64,000 nucleotides of DNA from Streptomyces olivaceus (GTDB lineage Bacteria > Actinomycetota > Actinomycetes > Streptomycetales > Streptomycetaceae): positions 88,437-152,436 of the forward strand of contig NZ_JOFH01000017.1 of assembly GCF_000721235.1 (NCBI RefSeq). The letters run 5' to 3'. Positions 1 to 8,293 of the stretch are shown here, in pieces (positions within the stretch are counted from its first letter, which is position 1; every line of letters starts with the position of its first letter). The notes under the pieces were generated by a model. It saw only the letters and a program-made list of their open reading frames with translations. It made no database searches and was not told the DNA's origin. Both the position numbers and the translations under genes were made by a program.

Positions 1-672
1 GCCGAACAGGATCTGCGGGCGGGCGAGGGGGACCCCGCCGGGCCGCTCAGGGCGACGGGCTTCCCGGTCGCCGTCGCGGTGCTCCTGGCGCCGATGGCCG
101 CGCGGCTGCGCGAGCGGCATCCGCGGCTGTCGGTGCGGATCCGGGAGGTCGAGGTGGCGGAGAGCTTCGACCTGCTCTTCGAGGGGGAGAGCGACCTGGC
201 CGTGGTGGAGGCGACCCCGGCCAACCCGCCGTCGGCCGACGCGCGCTTCGACCAGCGGCCGCTCCTGGACGACCCGTTCGACCTGGTCGTGCCCGAGGGC
301 CACCCGCTCGCCGGACGGGACGGGGCGGACCTCGCCGAGGTGGCGCACGAGGCCTGGATCGCGCCGGTGGCGAAGAGTCCCTGCCGTCCGCACGTGATGG
401 CGGCGTGCGGCGCCGCCGGGTTCACCCCCGACGTGGTTCACCACGCGTGCGACTGGAACGTCACCGCGCACCTGGTCTCCCACGGGCTCGGCGTCGCGCT
501 GATACCCCGGTTGGCGCAGCTGACCCCCGAGCTGCCGATCGTCCGGGTGCCCTGCGCCGACCGGCCGCACCGCAAGTTGCTGACCTGCACCCGCAGCGGC
601 GGCCACCGGCGTCCGGCGGTCGCGGCGGCGCTGGAGGAACTGCGCGCACTGGCCGCGGCTGCGGTGGCCTGA
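1..672 (+). CDS. LysR-family transcriptional regulator, 3' part
   Basis: The reading frame is open from base 1, so the gene starts left of the window and the DNA-binding domain is missing. The visible 223 residues are the effector-binding half of a LysR-type regulator: a first strand around GFPVAVAVLLAP, then the typical RHPRLSVRIREVE segment, LLFEGESDLAVVEA, a PLLDDPFDLVVPEGHPLA strand and the VSHGLGVALIPRLAQ stretch that closes the periplasmic-binding-like fold. Such proteins bind a small inducer and regulate a nearby, often divergent, gene; the target is outside the window. A long hairpin directly after the stop ends transcription. The family call is firm; the ligand is unknown. Confidence 0.88.
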   Translation, partial: AEQDLRAGEGDPAGPLRATGFPVAVAVLLAPMAARLRERHPRLSVRIREVEVAESFDLLFEGESDLAVVEATPANPPSADARFDQRPLLDDPFDLVVPEGHPLAGRDGADLAEVAHEAWIAPVAKSPCRPHVMAACGAAGFTPDVVHHACDWNVTAHLVSHGLGVALIPRLAQLTPELPIVRVPCADRPHRKLLTCTRSGGHRRPAVAAALEELRALAAAAVA

Positions 673-682
673 CGCGGGGCCT

Positions 683-732
683 GACGCGGGACGGGACCGG
701 GGCTCGGCAGAGCCCCGGTCCCGTCCCGCGTC
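683..732. terminator. Bidirectional hairpin terminator
   Basis: A perfect 23-bp stem with a 4-nt GGCA loop lies between the convergent LysR and flavin-reductase genes. It should end transcription from both sides. Confidence 0.85.
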
Positions 733-746
733 GTCCTGGAAGCGCG

Positions 747-1310
747 TCAGGCGGCGACGGCCTCGTCGGCGTGGCCGTGCAGGCGCGCGACGACCTCGGT
801 CAGCTGCGCGGCGACCTCGGCGTCGTCCGCCGGGTGGGTCTCGGCGAAGCGGGTCAGCGAGCCGGGGATGGACAGCTTGAGGTCCTCGATCACCTTGCCG
901 CCGGCGATGCCCACGGCCTTGCGGGCCTCGTCCTGCGCCCACACGCCGCCGTACTGGCCGAAGGCGGTGCCGACCACGGCGACCGGCTTGCCGGTGAAGG
1001 CGCCGTCGCCGTAGGGGCGGGACAGCCAGTCGATGGCGTTCTTCAGGACGGCCGGGATGGTGCCGTTGTACTCCGGCGAGAAGAGGAGGAACGCCTGGGC
1101 GCCCTTCGCGGCCTCGCGGAGCTTGGCGGCGGCGGCCGGGACGCTGCCCTCGACGTCGATGTCCTCGTTGTAGAAGGGGACGTCGGCGAGCCCCTCGAAC
1201 AGCTGCACCTCGGCACCCTCCGGCGCGAGCCTGGCAGCCGCCTCGGCGAGCTGGCGGTTGGTCGAACCGGCGCGAAGGCTGCCGACGAGCGCAAGGATGC
1301 GGACTGACAT
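747..1310 (-). CDS. NADPH-dependent FMN reductase family protein
   Basis: This is a 187-residue flavodoxin-fold oxidoreductase of the NADPH-dependent FMN reductase/quinone reductase family, which uses FMN and NAD(P)H to reduce quinones, azo compounds or flavin. The phosphate-binding loop GSLRAGSTNRQ is at residues 10-20, and the family signature SPEYNGTIPAVLKNAIDW sits mid-protein. The ATG at 1310 is chosen because GGGAG lies a few bases upstream; a longer frame to 1418 would run through the operators. It is transcribed divergently from a TetR gene, and two near-identical palindromes lie between them, so it is probably the target of that repressor. The physiological substrate cannot be read from the sequence. 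Confidence 0.9.
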   Translation of the reverse strand: MSVRILALVGSLRAGSTNRQLAEAAARLAPEGAEVQLFEGLADVPFYNEDIDVEGSVPAAAAKLREAAKGAQAFLLFSPEYNGTIPAVLKNAIDWLSRPYGDGAFTGKPVAVVGTAFGQYGGVWAQDEARKAVGIAGGKVIEDLKLSIPGSLTRFAETHPADDAEVAAQLTEVVARLHGHADEAVAA

Positions 1311-1389
1311 GAGTACTCCCAATGCAAGAACAGGTGGCCATGCGGAAACAGCAGGCGAACGGCGGCGCCGAAACACTGCCGTTACGATC

Positions 1390-1438
1390 CGGACCGAGGT
1401 CCGTTTAATTTCTAACATCCCAAACGGACCGCGGTCCA
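1390..1438. promoter_or_regulatory. Two tandem TetR-type operators in a divergent promoter
   Basis: Two copies of GGACCGNGGTCC lie at 1391-1402 and 1426-1437, 35 bp apart centre to centre. They fill the space between the flavin-reductase and TetR genes. Perfect 12-bp palindromes in this position are typical autoregulatory TetR sites; the assignment is inferred from position. Confidence 0.7.
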
Positions 1439-1468
1439 GTTTTCTTCCCGATGCTTTACGCTGGATTC

Positions 1469-2137
1469 ATGTCCGCCGCCCTGCCACCGTTCCCGAAACC
1501 TCAAGAGGCCCTCGACGCACCTGAGTTGCTGCAGGTCGGCTCGGGGACCGAGGTGGACGAGCCCTGCCTGCGCGCCGACGCCGCGCGCAACCGCGCCCGG
1601 CTGCTGGACGCCGCGGGGCGACTGGCCGCCGAGCACGGTGCGGCCGCACTCACCATGGAGGGCGTCGCCGCCGCCGCCTCCGTGGGAAAGGGCACGGTCT
1701 TCCGCCGCTTCGGCGACCGCACCGGACTCCTGGCCGCCCTCCTCGACCACTCGGAGCGCAAGTTCCAGGCCGCGATCCTGAGCGGCCCGCCTCCCCTGGG
1801 CCCCGGTGCCCCGCCCGTCGAACGGCTGCGCGCCTTCGGCTGCGCGCTGCTGCGGCGCTCCATCGACGAACTCGACCTGCTCCTGGCCGGCGAGCCCAGC
1901 GCCGAACGCCGCCACACCTTCCCGCCCCGCCGATTCCTGCGCTCCCACGTGGCCCTGCTGCTGCGGGAGGCGGTGCCGGACGCCGACACCGAACTGCTGT
2001 CCCACACACTGATGGCCTACCTCGACGCCGCCCTGCTCCACCACCTCACCGAACAGTGCGGGCTGCCCCCCGAGCGCGTGCGGGCCGGCTGGCTGGACCT
2101 CGTCGCGCGAGTGACCCGCACGGACCCGCCCGCCTGA
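1469..2137 (+). CDS. TetR-family transcriptional regulator
   Basis: This is a 222-residue TetR-type repressor. The helix-turn-helix is in the first third (residues about 30-75), with MEGVAAAASVGKGTVFRRFG as the turn and recognition helix, followed by a variable all-helical ligand-binding domain. The start is uncertain: ATG at 1451 (228 residues) or ATG at 1469. The latter is preferred because the former leaves only 13 bp to the right-hand operator, but neither has a strong ribosome site and the mRNA may be nearly leaderless. It stands back to back with the flavin-reductase gene and very likely represses both. The inducer is unknown, perhaps a quinone or an electrophile given the neighbour. 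Confidence 0.88.
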   Translation: MSAALPPFPKPQEALDAPELLQVGSGTEVDEPCLRADAARNRARLLDAAGRLAAEHGAAALTMEGVAAAASVGKGTVFRRFGDRTGLLAALLDHSERKFQAAILSGPPPLGPGAPPVERLRAFGCALLRRSIDELDLLLAGEPSAERRHTFPPRRFLRSHVALLLREAVPDADTELLSHTLMAYLDAALLHHLTEQCGLPPERVRAGWLDLVARVTRTDPPA

Positions 2138-2222
2138 TCCGCTCTCCTCCCAGCGGGCCTGAACTCACCTTCCCCCGGGCGGCGTTGCCCCGCCCGCTGC
2201 CCCGTATCCGGCTTCTGCCAAG

Positions 2223-3269
2223 ATGCCGTACGTCATGGTGCAGATACCGAATCCGTCCGCCTCCGAGTCCCCCTTACCGCGCTCCGTGCCCACCAGCGCC
2301 GACGTGGCCCGCCTGGCCGGGGTCTCCCGCGCGACCGTGTCCTACGTCCTGAACAACACCGACGCCGTCCGGATCAGCGAACCCACCCGCCGCCGCGTCC
2401 GCGAGGCCGCCCGCGAACTCGGCTACGTGCCGCACGCCGCCGCCCGCTCCCTGCGCGCCGGGTACAGCCGGATGGTCCTGACCCCCGCGCCGTCCTTCGC
2501 CGCGGGACCCCTCTACACCCGCTTCCTCAGCGAACTCCAGTGGGCCCTGGGCCGTCTCGACTACACCGTGGTGCAGTACGGCTCCGTCGGCCTGCACGGG
2601 GACGAGGCCGCCCGCGCCTGGGCCGAGCTGCGCCCGGTCGCCGTCCTGGCACCCGGCTCGGACCTGGGGCCACAGGGGGTGGAGGTCCTCAAGCGCTCGG
2701 GCGCCCGCGCGGTCGTCACCCTGGGCCCGGAGGCCGTCGAGGGCGCGCACGCCCTGCTCGCGGACCAGGAACGCGTGGGCCGCAGCGCGGTCCGCCACCT
2801 CTACGACCGCGGACGCCGCCGCATCGGCGTGGTCGTGCCCGCGGAGGAGGGCCTCGACGCCTTCTCGGCGCCCCGCCTGGCCGGCGCCCGCCGTGCGGTG
2901 CACGGCACCGACGCCGCCGTCACCGAACTGCCCCTCGCCTACGAGGAGCGCGATGCCGCCCGGCTGGCCGCCCGCTGGGCCTCCCTCGGCCTCGACGCGG
3001 TGTTCACGTACAACGACGAGTACGCGATGCTGCTGATGCGGGCCCTGCAGGACGAGGGCCTCGCCATTCCCGGCGACGCCGCCGTGATCGGCGCCGACGA
3101 CCTGATGCTCGGCCGCCTGCTCAGACCCCGCCTGAGCACCGTCCACCTCGAACTGCCCTCGGGGCGCGACCTCGCCGCGCTCGTCGACCGCGCCGTGCAC
3201 GACCCCGGCGCCGCGCCCGAGCGGCACAAGGTGCTGGGCGCGGCGGTGGTCCACCGGGAATCGAGCTGA
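2223..3269 (+). CDS. LacI-family transcriptional regulator
   Basis: This is a 348-residue LacI/GalR-type regulator of normal length. The N-terminal helix-turn-helix is at about residues 23-75 (TSADVARLAGVSRATVSYVL, then RRRVREAARELGYVPHAAAR as the hinge-side helix), followed by a periplasmic-binding-protein-like sensor ending in GADDLMLGRLLRPRLSTV. ATG at 2223 or the in-frame ATG at 2235 could be the start. It stands alone, with no sugar transporter or hydrolase beside it, so the regulated pathway is not evident; the following thioredoxin gene is convergent and separated by a terminator. Confidence 0.9.
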   Translation: MPYVMVQIPNPSASESPLPRSVPTSADVARLAGVSRATVSYVLNNTDAVRISEPTRRRVREAARELGYVPHAAARSLRAGYSRMVLTPAPSFAAGPLYTRFLSELQWALGRLDYTVVQYGSVGLHGDEAARAWAELRPVAVLAPGSDLGPQGVEVLKRSGARAVVTLGPEAVEGAHALLADQERVGRSAVRHLYDRGRRRIGVVVPAEEGLDAFSAPRLAGARRAVHGTDAAVTELPLAYEERDAARLAARWASLGLDAVFTYNDEYAMLLMRALQDEGLAIPGDAAVIGADDLMLGRLLRPRLSTVHLELPSGRDLAALVDRAVHDPGAAPERHKVLGAAVVHRESS

Positions 3270-3291
3270 CGGGCTCCGGGCCCGGAGCCCG
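3270..3291. terminator. Palindromic bidirectional terminator
   Basis: An 11+11 bp perfect palindrome starts one base after the LacI stop codon and lies before the convergent thioredoxin stop. It probably terminates both transcripts. Confidence 0.7.
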
Positions 3292-3318
3292 GTCCCGCCC
3301 GTCCCGACCCGGTGCGTG

Positions 3319-3708
3319 CTACTTGGCGTCCTGACCCGCGGCCTGCGCCTGCTGCTCGGCGACGGCCTTGCGGACCTCGTCCATGTCGAGCTTCCGGGCC
3401 TGTCCGATCACGTCCGTCAGCGCCTCCTCGGGCAGCGCGCCCGGCTGCGCGAACACGGCCACCTGGTCACGGACGATCATCAGCGTCGGAATCGACTTGA
3501 TGTCGAAGGCCTGCGCCAGCTCCTGCTGCGCCTCGGTGTCCACCTTGCCGAAGACCAGGTCGGGGTTGGCCTCCGCCGCCCTCTCGTAGACCGGGGCGAA
3601 CTGACGGCACGGACCGCACCAGGACGCCCAGAAGTCGATCAGTACGAACTCGTTGTCCGTGACCGTCTGGTCGAAGTTCTCCTTGGTGAGTTCCACGGTG
3701 CTGGTCAT
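3319..3708 (-). CDS. trxA: Thioredoxin
   Basis: This 129-residue thioredoxin has the active site WCGPC (Cys31 and Cys34) and the conserved cis-proline loop SIPTLMI. It reduces protein disulfides in the cytoplasm and is normally recharged by thioredoxin reductase. The C-terminal extension of about 20 residues (QQAQAAGQDAK) is longer than in classical 105-110 residue thioredoxins. The ATG at 3708 begins the conserved N-terminus; the reading frame stays open far upstream on this strand but that extension lacks protein-like features. The divergent neighbour is a flavin disulfide oxidoreductase, so the pair may serve thiol redox control. It is one of several thioredoxins expected in a Streptomyces genome. 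Confidence 0.93.
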   Translation of the reverse strand: MTSTVELTKENFDQTVTDNEFVLIDFWASWCGPCRQFAPVYERAAEANPDLVFGKVDTEAQQELAQAFDIKSIPTLMIVRDQVAVFAQPGALPEEALTDVIGQARKLDMDEVRKAVAEQQAQAAGQDAK

Positions 3709-3828
3709 GAGGTGATCCCTCTTCCTGGTTTCGGGGGAGAAGCCGTCGGCACAACACTGCCGACCTGGTGGGTATTCCGCGCGCGTACCCATGTGGCCCC
3801 GTCGCACACCACCCAGCAGACTGGCCCC

Positions 3829-5265
3829 ATGACGCAATCGGAATCCCTCACGTACGACGTCGTCGTGATCGGCGCGGGCCCCGTCGGCGAGAACGTCGCC
3901 GACCGCACCCGCGCGGCCGGCCTGTCCACCGCGATCGTGGAGAGCGAGCTGGTCGGCGGCGAGTGCTCCTACTGGGCGTGCATGCCGAGCAAGGCCCTGC
4001 TGCGCCCGGTCATCGCCCGGGCCGACGCCCGCCGCCTGCCGGGCCTCGCCGAGGCGGTGAGCGGCCCGCTCGACGCCGCGGGGGTCCTGGCCCGCCGCGA
4101 CGAGTACACCTCGCACTGGAAGGACGACGGCCAGGTCCGGTGGATCGAGGGCATCGGGGCCGACCTGTACCGCGGCCAGGGACGACTCGCCGGGCCGCGC
4201 ACCGTGGAGGTGGCCGCGCCGGACGGCACCCGCCGGGTCCTGACCGCCCGGCACGCCGTCGCCGTCTGCACCGGCACCGGCGCCTCGCTGCCCCCGCTCG
4301 ACGGACTCGCCGACGTCCGCCCCTGGACCAGCCGCGAGGCCACCGCCGCGGAGCGCGCGCCCGGCCGGCTGATCGTGGTCGGCGGCGGCGTGGTCGCCGT
4401 CGAGATGGCCACCGCCTGGCAGGCCCTGGGCTCGCAGGTGACGCTCCTGGTGCGCGGCGACGGCGGACTGCTCGCCCGGATGGAGCCCTTCGCCGGAGAA
4501 CTGGTCGCCGAGGCGCTCACCGACGCCGGAGTGGACCTGCGCACCAACACCTCCGTCGAGTCCGTCACCCGCGAGAACGGCACCGTCGTCGCCGTCACCG
4601 CAAGCGGCGACCGCTTCGAGGCCGACGAGATCCTCTTCGCCACCGGCCGCACGCCCCGCACCGGCGACATCGGCCTGGAGACCGTCGGACTGGAGCCGGG
4701 GTCCTGGCTGTCCGTCGACGACAGCCTCCGGGTCGAGGGCCACGACTGGCTCTACGCCGTCGGCGACGTCAACCACCGCGCCCTCCTCACCCACCAGGGC
4801 AAGTACCAGGCGCGCATCGCGGGCGCCGCCATCGCCGCCCGCGCCTCCGGGGCGCCGACTCTCGATTCCGGCCCGTGGGGCGCGCACGCGGCGACGGCCG
4901 ACCACGACGCCGTACCGCAGGTCGTGTTCACCGACCCGGAGGCGGCGTCCGTCGGCCTCACCCTCGCCGAGGCCGAGCAGGCCGGCCACCGGGTCAGGGC
5001 TGTCGACATCGACCTGGCCACGGTGGCCGGCGCGAGCCTGTACGGCGAGGGCTACAAGGGCCGGGCCCGCATGGTCGTCGACCTGGAGGACGAGATCGTC
5101 CGGGGCGTCACCTTCGTCGGCCCGGGCGTCGGCGAGCTGATCCACTCCGCGACGGTGGCCGTCGTCGGCCAGGTCCCCCTCAGCCGCCTGTGGCACGCGG
5201 TCCCGTCCTACCCGACGATCAGCGAGGTGTGGCTGCGCCTGCTGGAGGCGTACCGGGACAACTGA
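3829..5265 (+). CDS. FAD-dependent pyridine nucleotide-disulfide oxidoreductase
   Basis: This 478-residue class I flavoprotein disulfide reductase is related to dihydrolipoamide dehydrogenase and mercuric reductase. The FAD-binding GAGPVGENVA loop is at residues 15-24; the redox-active pair is Cys46 and Cys51 in GGECSYWACMPSK; the NAD(P)H loop is VVGGGVVAVEMA; the second FAD motif is YAVGDVN; the dimerisation domain closes the protein. The C-terminal His-Glu dyad region of lipoamide dehydrogenases is replaced by AVPSYPTISEVWLRLLEAY, which points to the soluble transhydrogenase/SthA-like or general NAD(P)H oxidoreductase subgroup. The ATG at 3829 starts the conserved N-terminus. It is divergent from thioredoxin. 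The substrate is unknown. Confidence 0.88.
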   Translation: MTQSESLTYDVVVIGAGPVGENVADRTRAAGLSTAIVESELVGGECSYWACMPSKALLRPVIARADARRLPGLAEAVSGPLDAAGVLARRDEYTSHWKDDGQVRWIEGIGADLYRGQGRLAGPRTVEVAAPDGTRRVLTARHAVAVCTGTGASLPPLDGLADVRPWTSREATAAERAPGRLIVVGGGVVAVEMATAWQALGSQVTLLVRGDGGLLARMEPFAGELVAEALTDAGVDLRTNTSVESVTRENGTVVAVTASGDRFEADEILFATGRTPRTGDIGLETVGLEPGSWLSVDDSLRVEGHDWLYAVGDVNHRALLTHQGKYQARIAGAAIAARASGAPTLDSGPWGAHAATADHDAVPQVVFTDPEAASVGLTLAEAEQAGHRVRAVDIDLATVAGASLYGEGYKGRARMVVDLEDEIVRGVTFVGPGVGELIHSATVAVVGQVPLSRLWHAVPSYPTISEVWLRLLEAYRDN

Positions 5266-5430
5266 GGGGCGCTGCCGGGCGTTGGGTGCCGGTCGCCGGT
5301 TGTCACCGGGCGTGGTCCGACGGCCGGACCGCGCGCCGGACTGCACCGCACGGCGGCCGGCGTCACACGGCCTGCGCCCGGCCGGTCCCACGGCCTGCGC
5401 CCGGTCCGGTGTCCTGCCCGGCCCGGTCCG

Positions 5431-6141
5431 TCAGGACGCCGAACCGGGCAGCCCTGGTGAGCCGGACGGTCCGGGCCGTCCGGGCCGTCCGGGCCGTCCG
5501 GGCAGCTCGAAACCGAGGGCCGACGCCGCCCGCTCCGGCGTCGGCTGGGACCACAGGTCGGCCATCGAGGCGTTCGACGCCAGGGAGCGCAGCTCGGCCC
5601 GGTCCAGGTACAGCGTGCCGTCCAGATGGTCCGTCTCGTGCTGCACGATCCGGGCCGGCCATCCCGTGAACACCTCGTCCACCGCCCGCCCGTGCTCGTC
5701 CCGGGCCCGCAGCCGTACCTCGGCGTGGCGCGCGACCACCGCCTGCCAGCCCGGCACGCTCAGACAGCCCTCGAAGAACGCGGCCCGCGCGGCGCCCACG
5801 GGCTCGTACGACGGGTTGACCAGTACCCGGAACGGCTGCGGCACCCGCCCGCGCGCCGCCCGCACCTCCTCGGGCACCGGCGCCGGGTCCTCGATCACCG
5901 CGATCCTGAGCCCCACCCCGACCTGGGGAGCGGCCAGACCCACGCCGGGCGCCGCGTGCATGGTCAGCCGCAGCGCCGCCACGAACCGCGCGAGGAGCGC
6001 GGGCGCCAACTGCCCGTCGAACGGCTCGGCCGCGCGTCGAAGCACCGGCTCGCCGGCCGCGACGATCGGCAACGGCCCGCCGAGGGCCAGCAGTTCCTCG
6101 ACCCGCTCGGCAAGCGGGGCGCGGTCACTCGGAGTTCCCAT
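5431..6141 (-). CDS. def: Peptide deformylase with collagen-like tail
   Basis: This 236-residue enzyme removes the N-formyl group from nascent proteins. All three metal-enzyme motifs are present: GVGLAAPQVG (66-75), EGCLSVP with the metal Cys126, and HETDH (168-172), where Thr replaces the usual Ile between the two metal His. The last 23 residues are a Gly-Pro-rich repeat of PGR/PGX triplets encoded by tandem GGCCGTCCG units, a tail not usual for the family. ATG at 6141 is chosen; an upstream extension to 6195 looks non-coding. It is probably one of several deformylase paralogues, as in other streptomycetes, rather than the housekeeping copy next to fmt. Confidence 0.92.
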   Translation of the reverse strand: MGTPSDRAPLAERVEELLALGGPLPIVAAGEPVLRRAAEPFDGQLAPALLARFVAALRLTMHAAPGVGLAAPQVGVGLRIAVIEDPAPVPEEVRAARGRVPQPFRVLVNPSYEPVGAARAAFFEGCLSVPGWQAVVARHAEVRLRARDEHGRAVDEVFTGWPARIVQHETDHLDGTLYLDRAELRSLASNASMADLWSQPTPERAASALGFELPGRPGRPGRPGPSGSPGLPGSAS

Positions 6142-6283
6142 GGCGCCAGGATGCCACGGCGTACCGGACCTGCCCGTACCGCCACTGTGACGCACGCCAC
6201 TTGTGTTGCCGGGAACTCAGGCCCGCTCCGCTCCGACCACTGGGACCGTCCCCTCTTTCACCACGTCCCCGGAGCGCCCACCG

Positions 6284-7705
6284 ATGACCACCACATCCCC
6301 GACCACCTCGGACGAGGCATCAGGGTCGGCCGGCCCGCCGCGTCCACCCGGCAGATGGTCCACCCTGCGCCCCCTGATCCTGCGCCTGCACTTCTACGCG
6401 GGCCTCTTCGTGGCCCCCTTCCTGCTGGTCGCGGCGACGACCGGCCTCCTGTACGCCGCCTCGTTCCAGGCCGAGAAGATCGTCTACGCCCATGAGCTGA
6501 CCGTCCCCGACGTCGGTGAACGCAAGCTGCCGATCTCCGAGCAGGTCGCCGCCGCGCGGCAGGCGCACCCCGAGGGCAGTGTCGCGGCCGTACGGCCCTC
6601 TCCCGCGGACGACGCCACCACCAGGGTGATGCTGTCCGGAGTCGAAGGCATCGACGAGGGTCACACGCTCGCGGTCTTCGTCGACCCGTACACGGCGAAG
6701 GTGCGCGGGGCCCTCGAACAGTACGGTTCCAGCGGCGCGTTGCCGCTGCGCACCTGGATCGACGAGTTCCACCGCGACCTGCACCTGGGCGAAACGGGGC
6801 GGCTGTACAGCGAGTTCGCCGCCAGCTGGCTGTGGGTGATCGCGGGCGGCGGACTCGTGCTGTGGTTCTCCCGCCGCCGCGCCCGCCGCAAGCTGCGCGG
6901 CACGTCCGGCCGTCGGCGCACCCTGGGCCTGCACGGCTCGGTCGGCGCCTGGGTCGCGGCCGGCTTCGTCTTCCTCTCCGCGACCGGCCTCACGTGGTCG
7001 ACGTACGCCGGAGCCAACATCGAGGACCTGCGCGTCTCGCTCGGGCAGACCACCCCGTCCGTGTCCGCGTCGGTGAGCGGGGGAGGCGAGCACGCCGGGC
7101 ACGGCGCCGCGGCGGGCGCCGGCGGGGACGCCGCGCACGGCGTCGGTCTGGACAAGGTCCTGGCCGCCGCCCGCGCCGAGGGACTCGGCGACCCGGTGGA
7201 GATCACCCCGCCCGCCGACGCCTCCTCCGCCTACGTCGTCGCGCAGGTGCAGCGCAGCTGGCCCGAGAAGCAGGACTCCGTCGCCGTGGACCCGGCGACG
7301 GGAGAGGTCGCCGACGTCCTGCGGTTCGCCGACTACCCGGTGCTCGCCAAGCTCAGCCGCTGGGGCATCGACCTGCACACCGGCAGCCTGTTCGGCCTGC
7401 CCAACCAGATCGCCCTGATGCTGCTGGCGGCCTCGCTGATCCTGCTCATCCTCTGGGGCTACCGCATGTGGTGGCAGCGCGGCCGGGGTTCCGTCTTCGG
7501 CCGACCGATCCCGCGCGGCGCCTGGCAGCAGGTGCCGCCGCTGCTCCTGGTCCCGCTGCTCGCGGCGATCGCCGTCCTGGGCTACTTCCTGCCGCTCCTT
7601 GGCATCCCACTGGCCGCGTTCATCGCCCTCGACGTCGTGCTCGGCGAGATCGCCCACCGGCGGGGCCGCCGGACGTACGCGGGCGGTGCGGCCGGCAGAC
7701 GCTGA
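6284..7705 (+). CDS. PepSY-domain integral membrane protein
   Basis: This 473-residue PepSY-TM family protein has an N-terminal membrane helix (around residues 35-60, HFYAGLFVAPFLLVAATTGLLY), an extracytoplasmic PepSY segment, a second helix pair around 180-250, a further PepSY segment, and two helices near the C-terminus. A His/Gly/Ala-rich loop (EHAGHGAAAGAGGDAAHG, about 270-288) outside the membrane could bind metal. Members are linked to iron or copper handling and ferric reductase-like functions, but the biochemical role is unsettled. The ATG at 6284 has GGAG eight bases upstream. Confidence 0.85.
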   Translation: MTTTSPTTSDEASGSAGPPRPPGRWSTLRPLILRLHFYAGLFVAPFLLVAATTGLLYAASFQAEKIVYAHELTVPDVGERKLPISEQVAAARQAHPEGSVAAVRPSPADDATTRVMLSGVEGIDEGHTLAVFVDPYTAKVRGALEQYGSSGALPLRTWIDEFHRDLHLGETGRLYSEFAASWLWVIAGGGLVLWFSRRRARRKLRGTSGRRRTLGLHGSVGAWVAAGFVFLSATGLTWSTYAGANIEDLRVSLGQTTPSVSASVSGGGEHAGHGAAAGAGGDAAHGVGLDKVLAAARAEGLGDPVEITPPADASSAYVVAQVQRSWPEKQDSVAVDPATGEVADVLRFADYPVLAKLSRWGIDLHTGSLFGLPNQIALMLLAASLILLILWGYRMWWQRGRGSVFGRPIPRGAWQQVPPLLLVPLLAAIAVLGYFLPLLGIPLAAFIALDVVLGEIAHRRGRRTYAGGAAGRR

Positions 7706-7728
7706 CGGCCACGGCAGGCACGGCACCC

Positions 7729-7760
7729 GGCGGCGTGGCGGCGCGCACCGCCACGCCGCC
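7729..7760. terminator. Hairpin terminator between convergent genes
   Basis: A perfect 13-bp stem (GGCGGCGTGGCGG and its complement) with a 6-nt loop lies between the PepSY and TPR gene ends. Confidence 0.75.
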
Positions 7761-7785
7761 CGGCGGGGACCGGCGCCCTCAGGGC

Positions 7786-8133
7786 TCAGCGACCGGCGAA
7801 GTCGCCCGCCAGCGCCGAGGCGATCCGCAACTGGGCGTCGGCCTCCTCCTGCCGGCCCTGCCGTTCGAGGGTGCGGCCCAGCATCAGCCGGGCGTACTGC
7901 TCGACGGGGTCGCGCTCCACGAGGGTGCGCAGTTCGGCCTCCGCCCGCCCCAGCTGGGCCGAGTGGTAGTAGGCGCGCGCCAGCAGCAGCCGCGGCCCGG
8001 TCTGCTCGGGCACCTCCCCGACCAGCCCGTCCAGGACGCGCGCCGCGGCGGCGTAGTCCTTGGCGTCGAAGAACATCCGCGCGCGCTCCCAGCGCTCCGC
8101 GGCCGTTCCGTGCTCGTAGTACGTCGTGTCCAC
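7786..8133 (-). CDS. Small tetratricopeptide-repeat protein
   Basis: This 115-residue protein is made almost entirely of TPR-like helical pairs: FFDAKDYAAAARVLDGLV, LLLARAYYHSAQLGRAEAEL and ARLMLGRTLERQGRQEEADA. Such folds bind partner proteins. The GTG at 8133 follows AGGAGG at a spacing of about six bases. It is divergent from the pirin gene, sharing a 160-bp promoter region with a clear inverted repeat. The partner is unknown. Confidence 0.85.
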   Translation of the reverse strand: MDTTYYEHGTAAERWERARMFFDAKDYAAAARVLDGLVGEVPEQTGPRLLLARAYYHSAQLGRAEAELRTLVERDPVEQYARLMLGRTLERQGRQEEADAQLRIASALAGDFAGR

Positions 8134-8153
8134 TTCCAGCCTCCTTCGGCGCC

Positions 8154-8176
8154 TTCAACCACGCCTGATGGTTGAA
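8154..8176. promoter_or_regulatory. Inverted repeat in the TPR/pirin divergent promoter
   Basis: TTCAACCA and TGGTTGAA are separated by 7 nt. The size and position fit a dimeric repressor site, for example a MarR-type one, controlling either the pirin or the TPR gene. Regulator unknown. Confidence 0.45.
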
Positions 8177-8293
8177 CATTCCACAACCGCTCGGGGTGTC
8201 GCGCCGCGGCGTCCGGCGACCGATCCGCCTCGCGGAGGTGACGCCGGGGGGACCGTCTGACGGGGGCGGCCGCGCGGGGTTAGGTTGTGCGCC

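Noticed and set aside
3319..5391. 690-residue minus-strand frame across the disulfide oxidoreductase gene
   Set aside because: Only its last 129 codons are thioredoxin; the rest is the antisense shadow of the oxidoreductase, with Gly/Asp/Val/Arg-rich noise.
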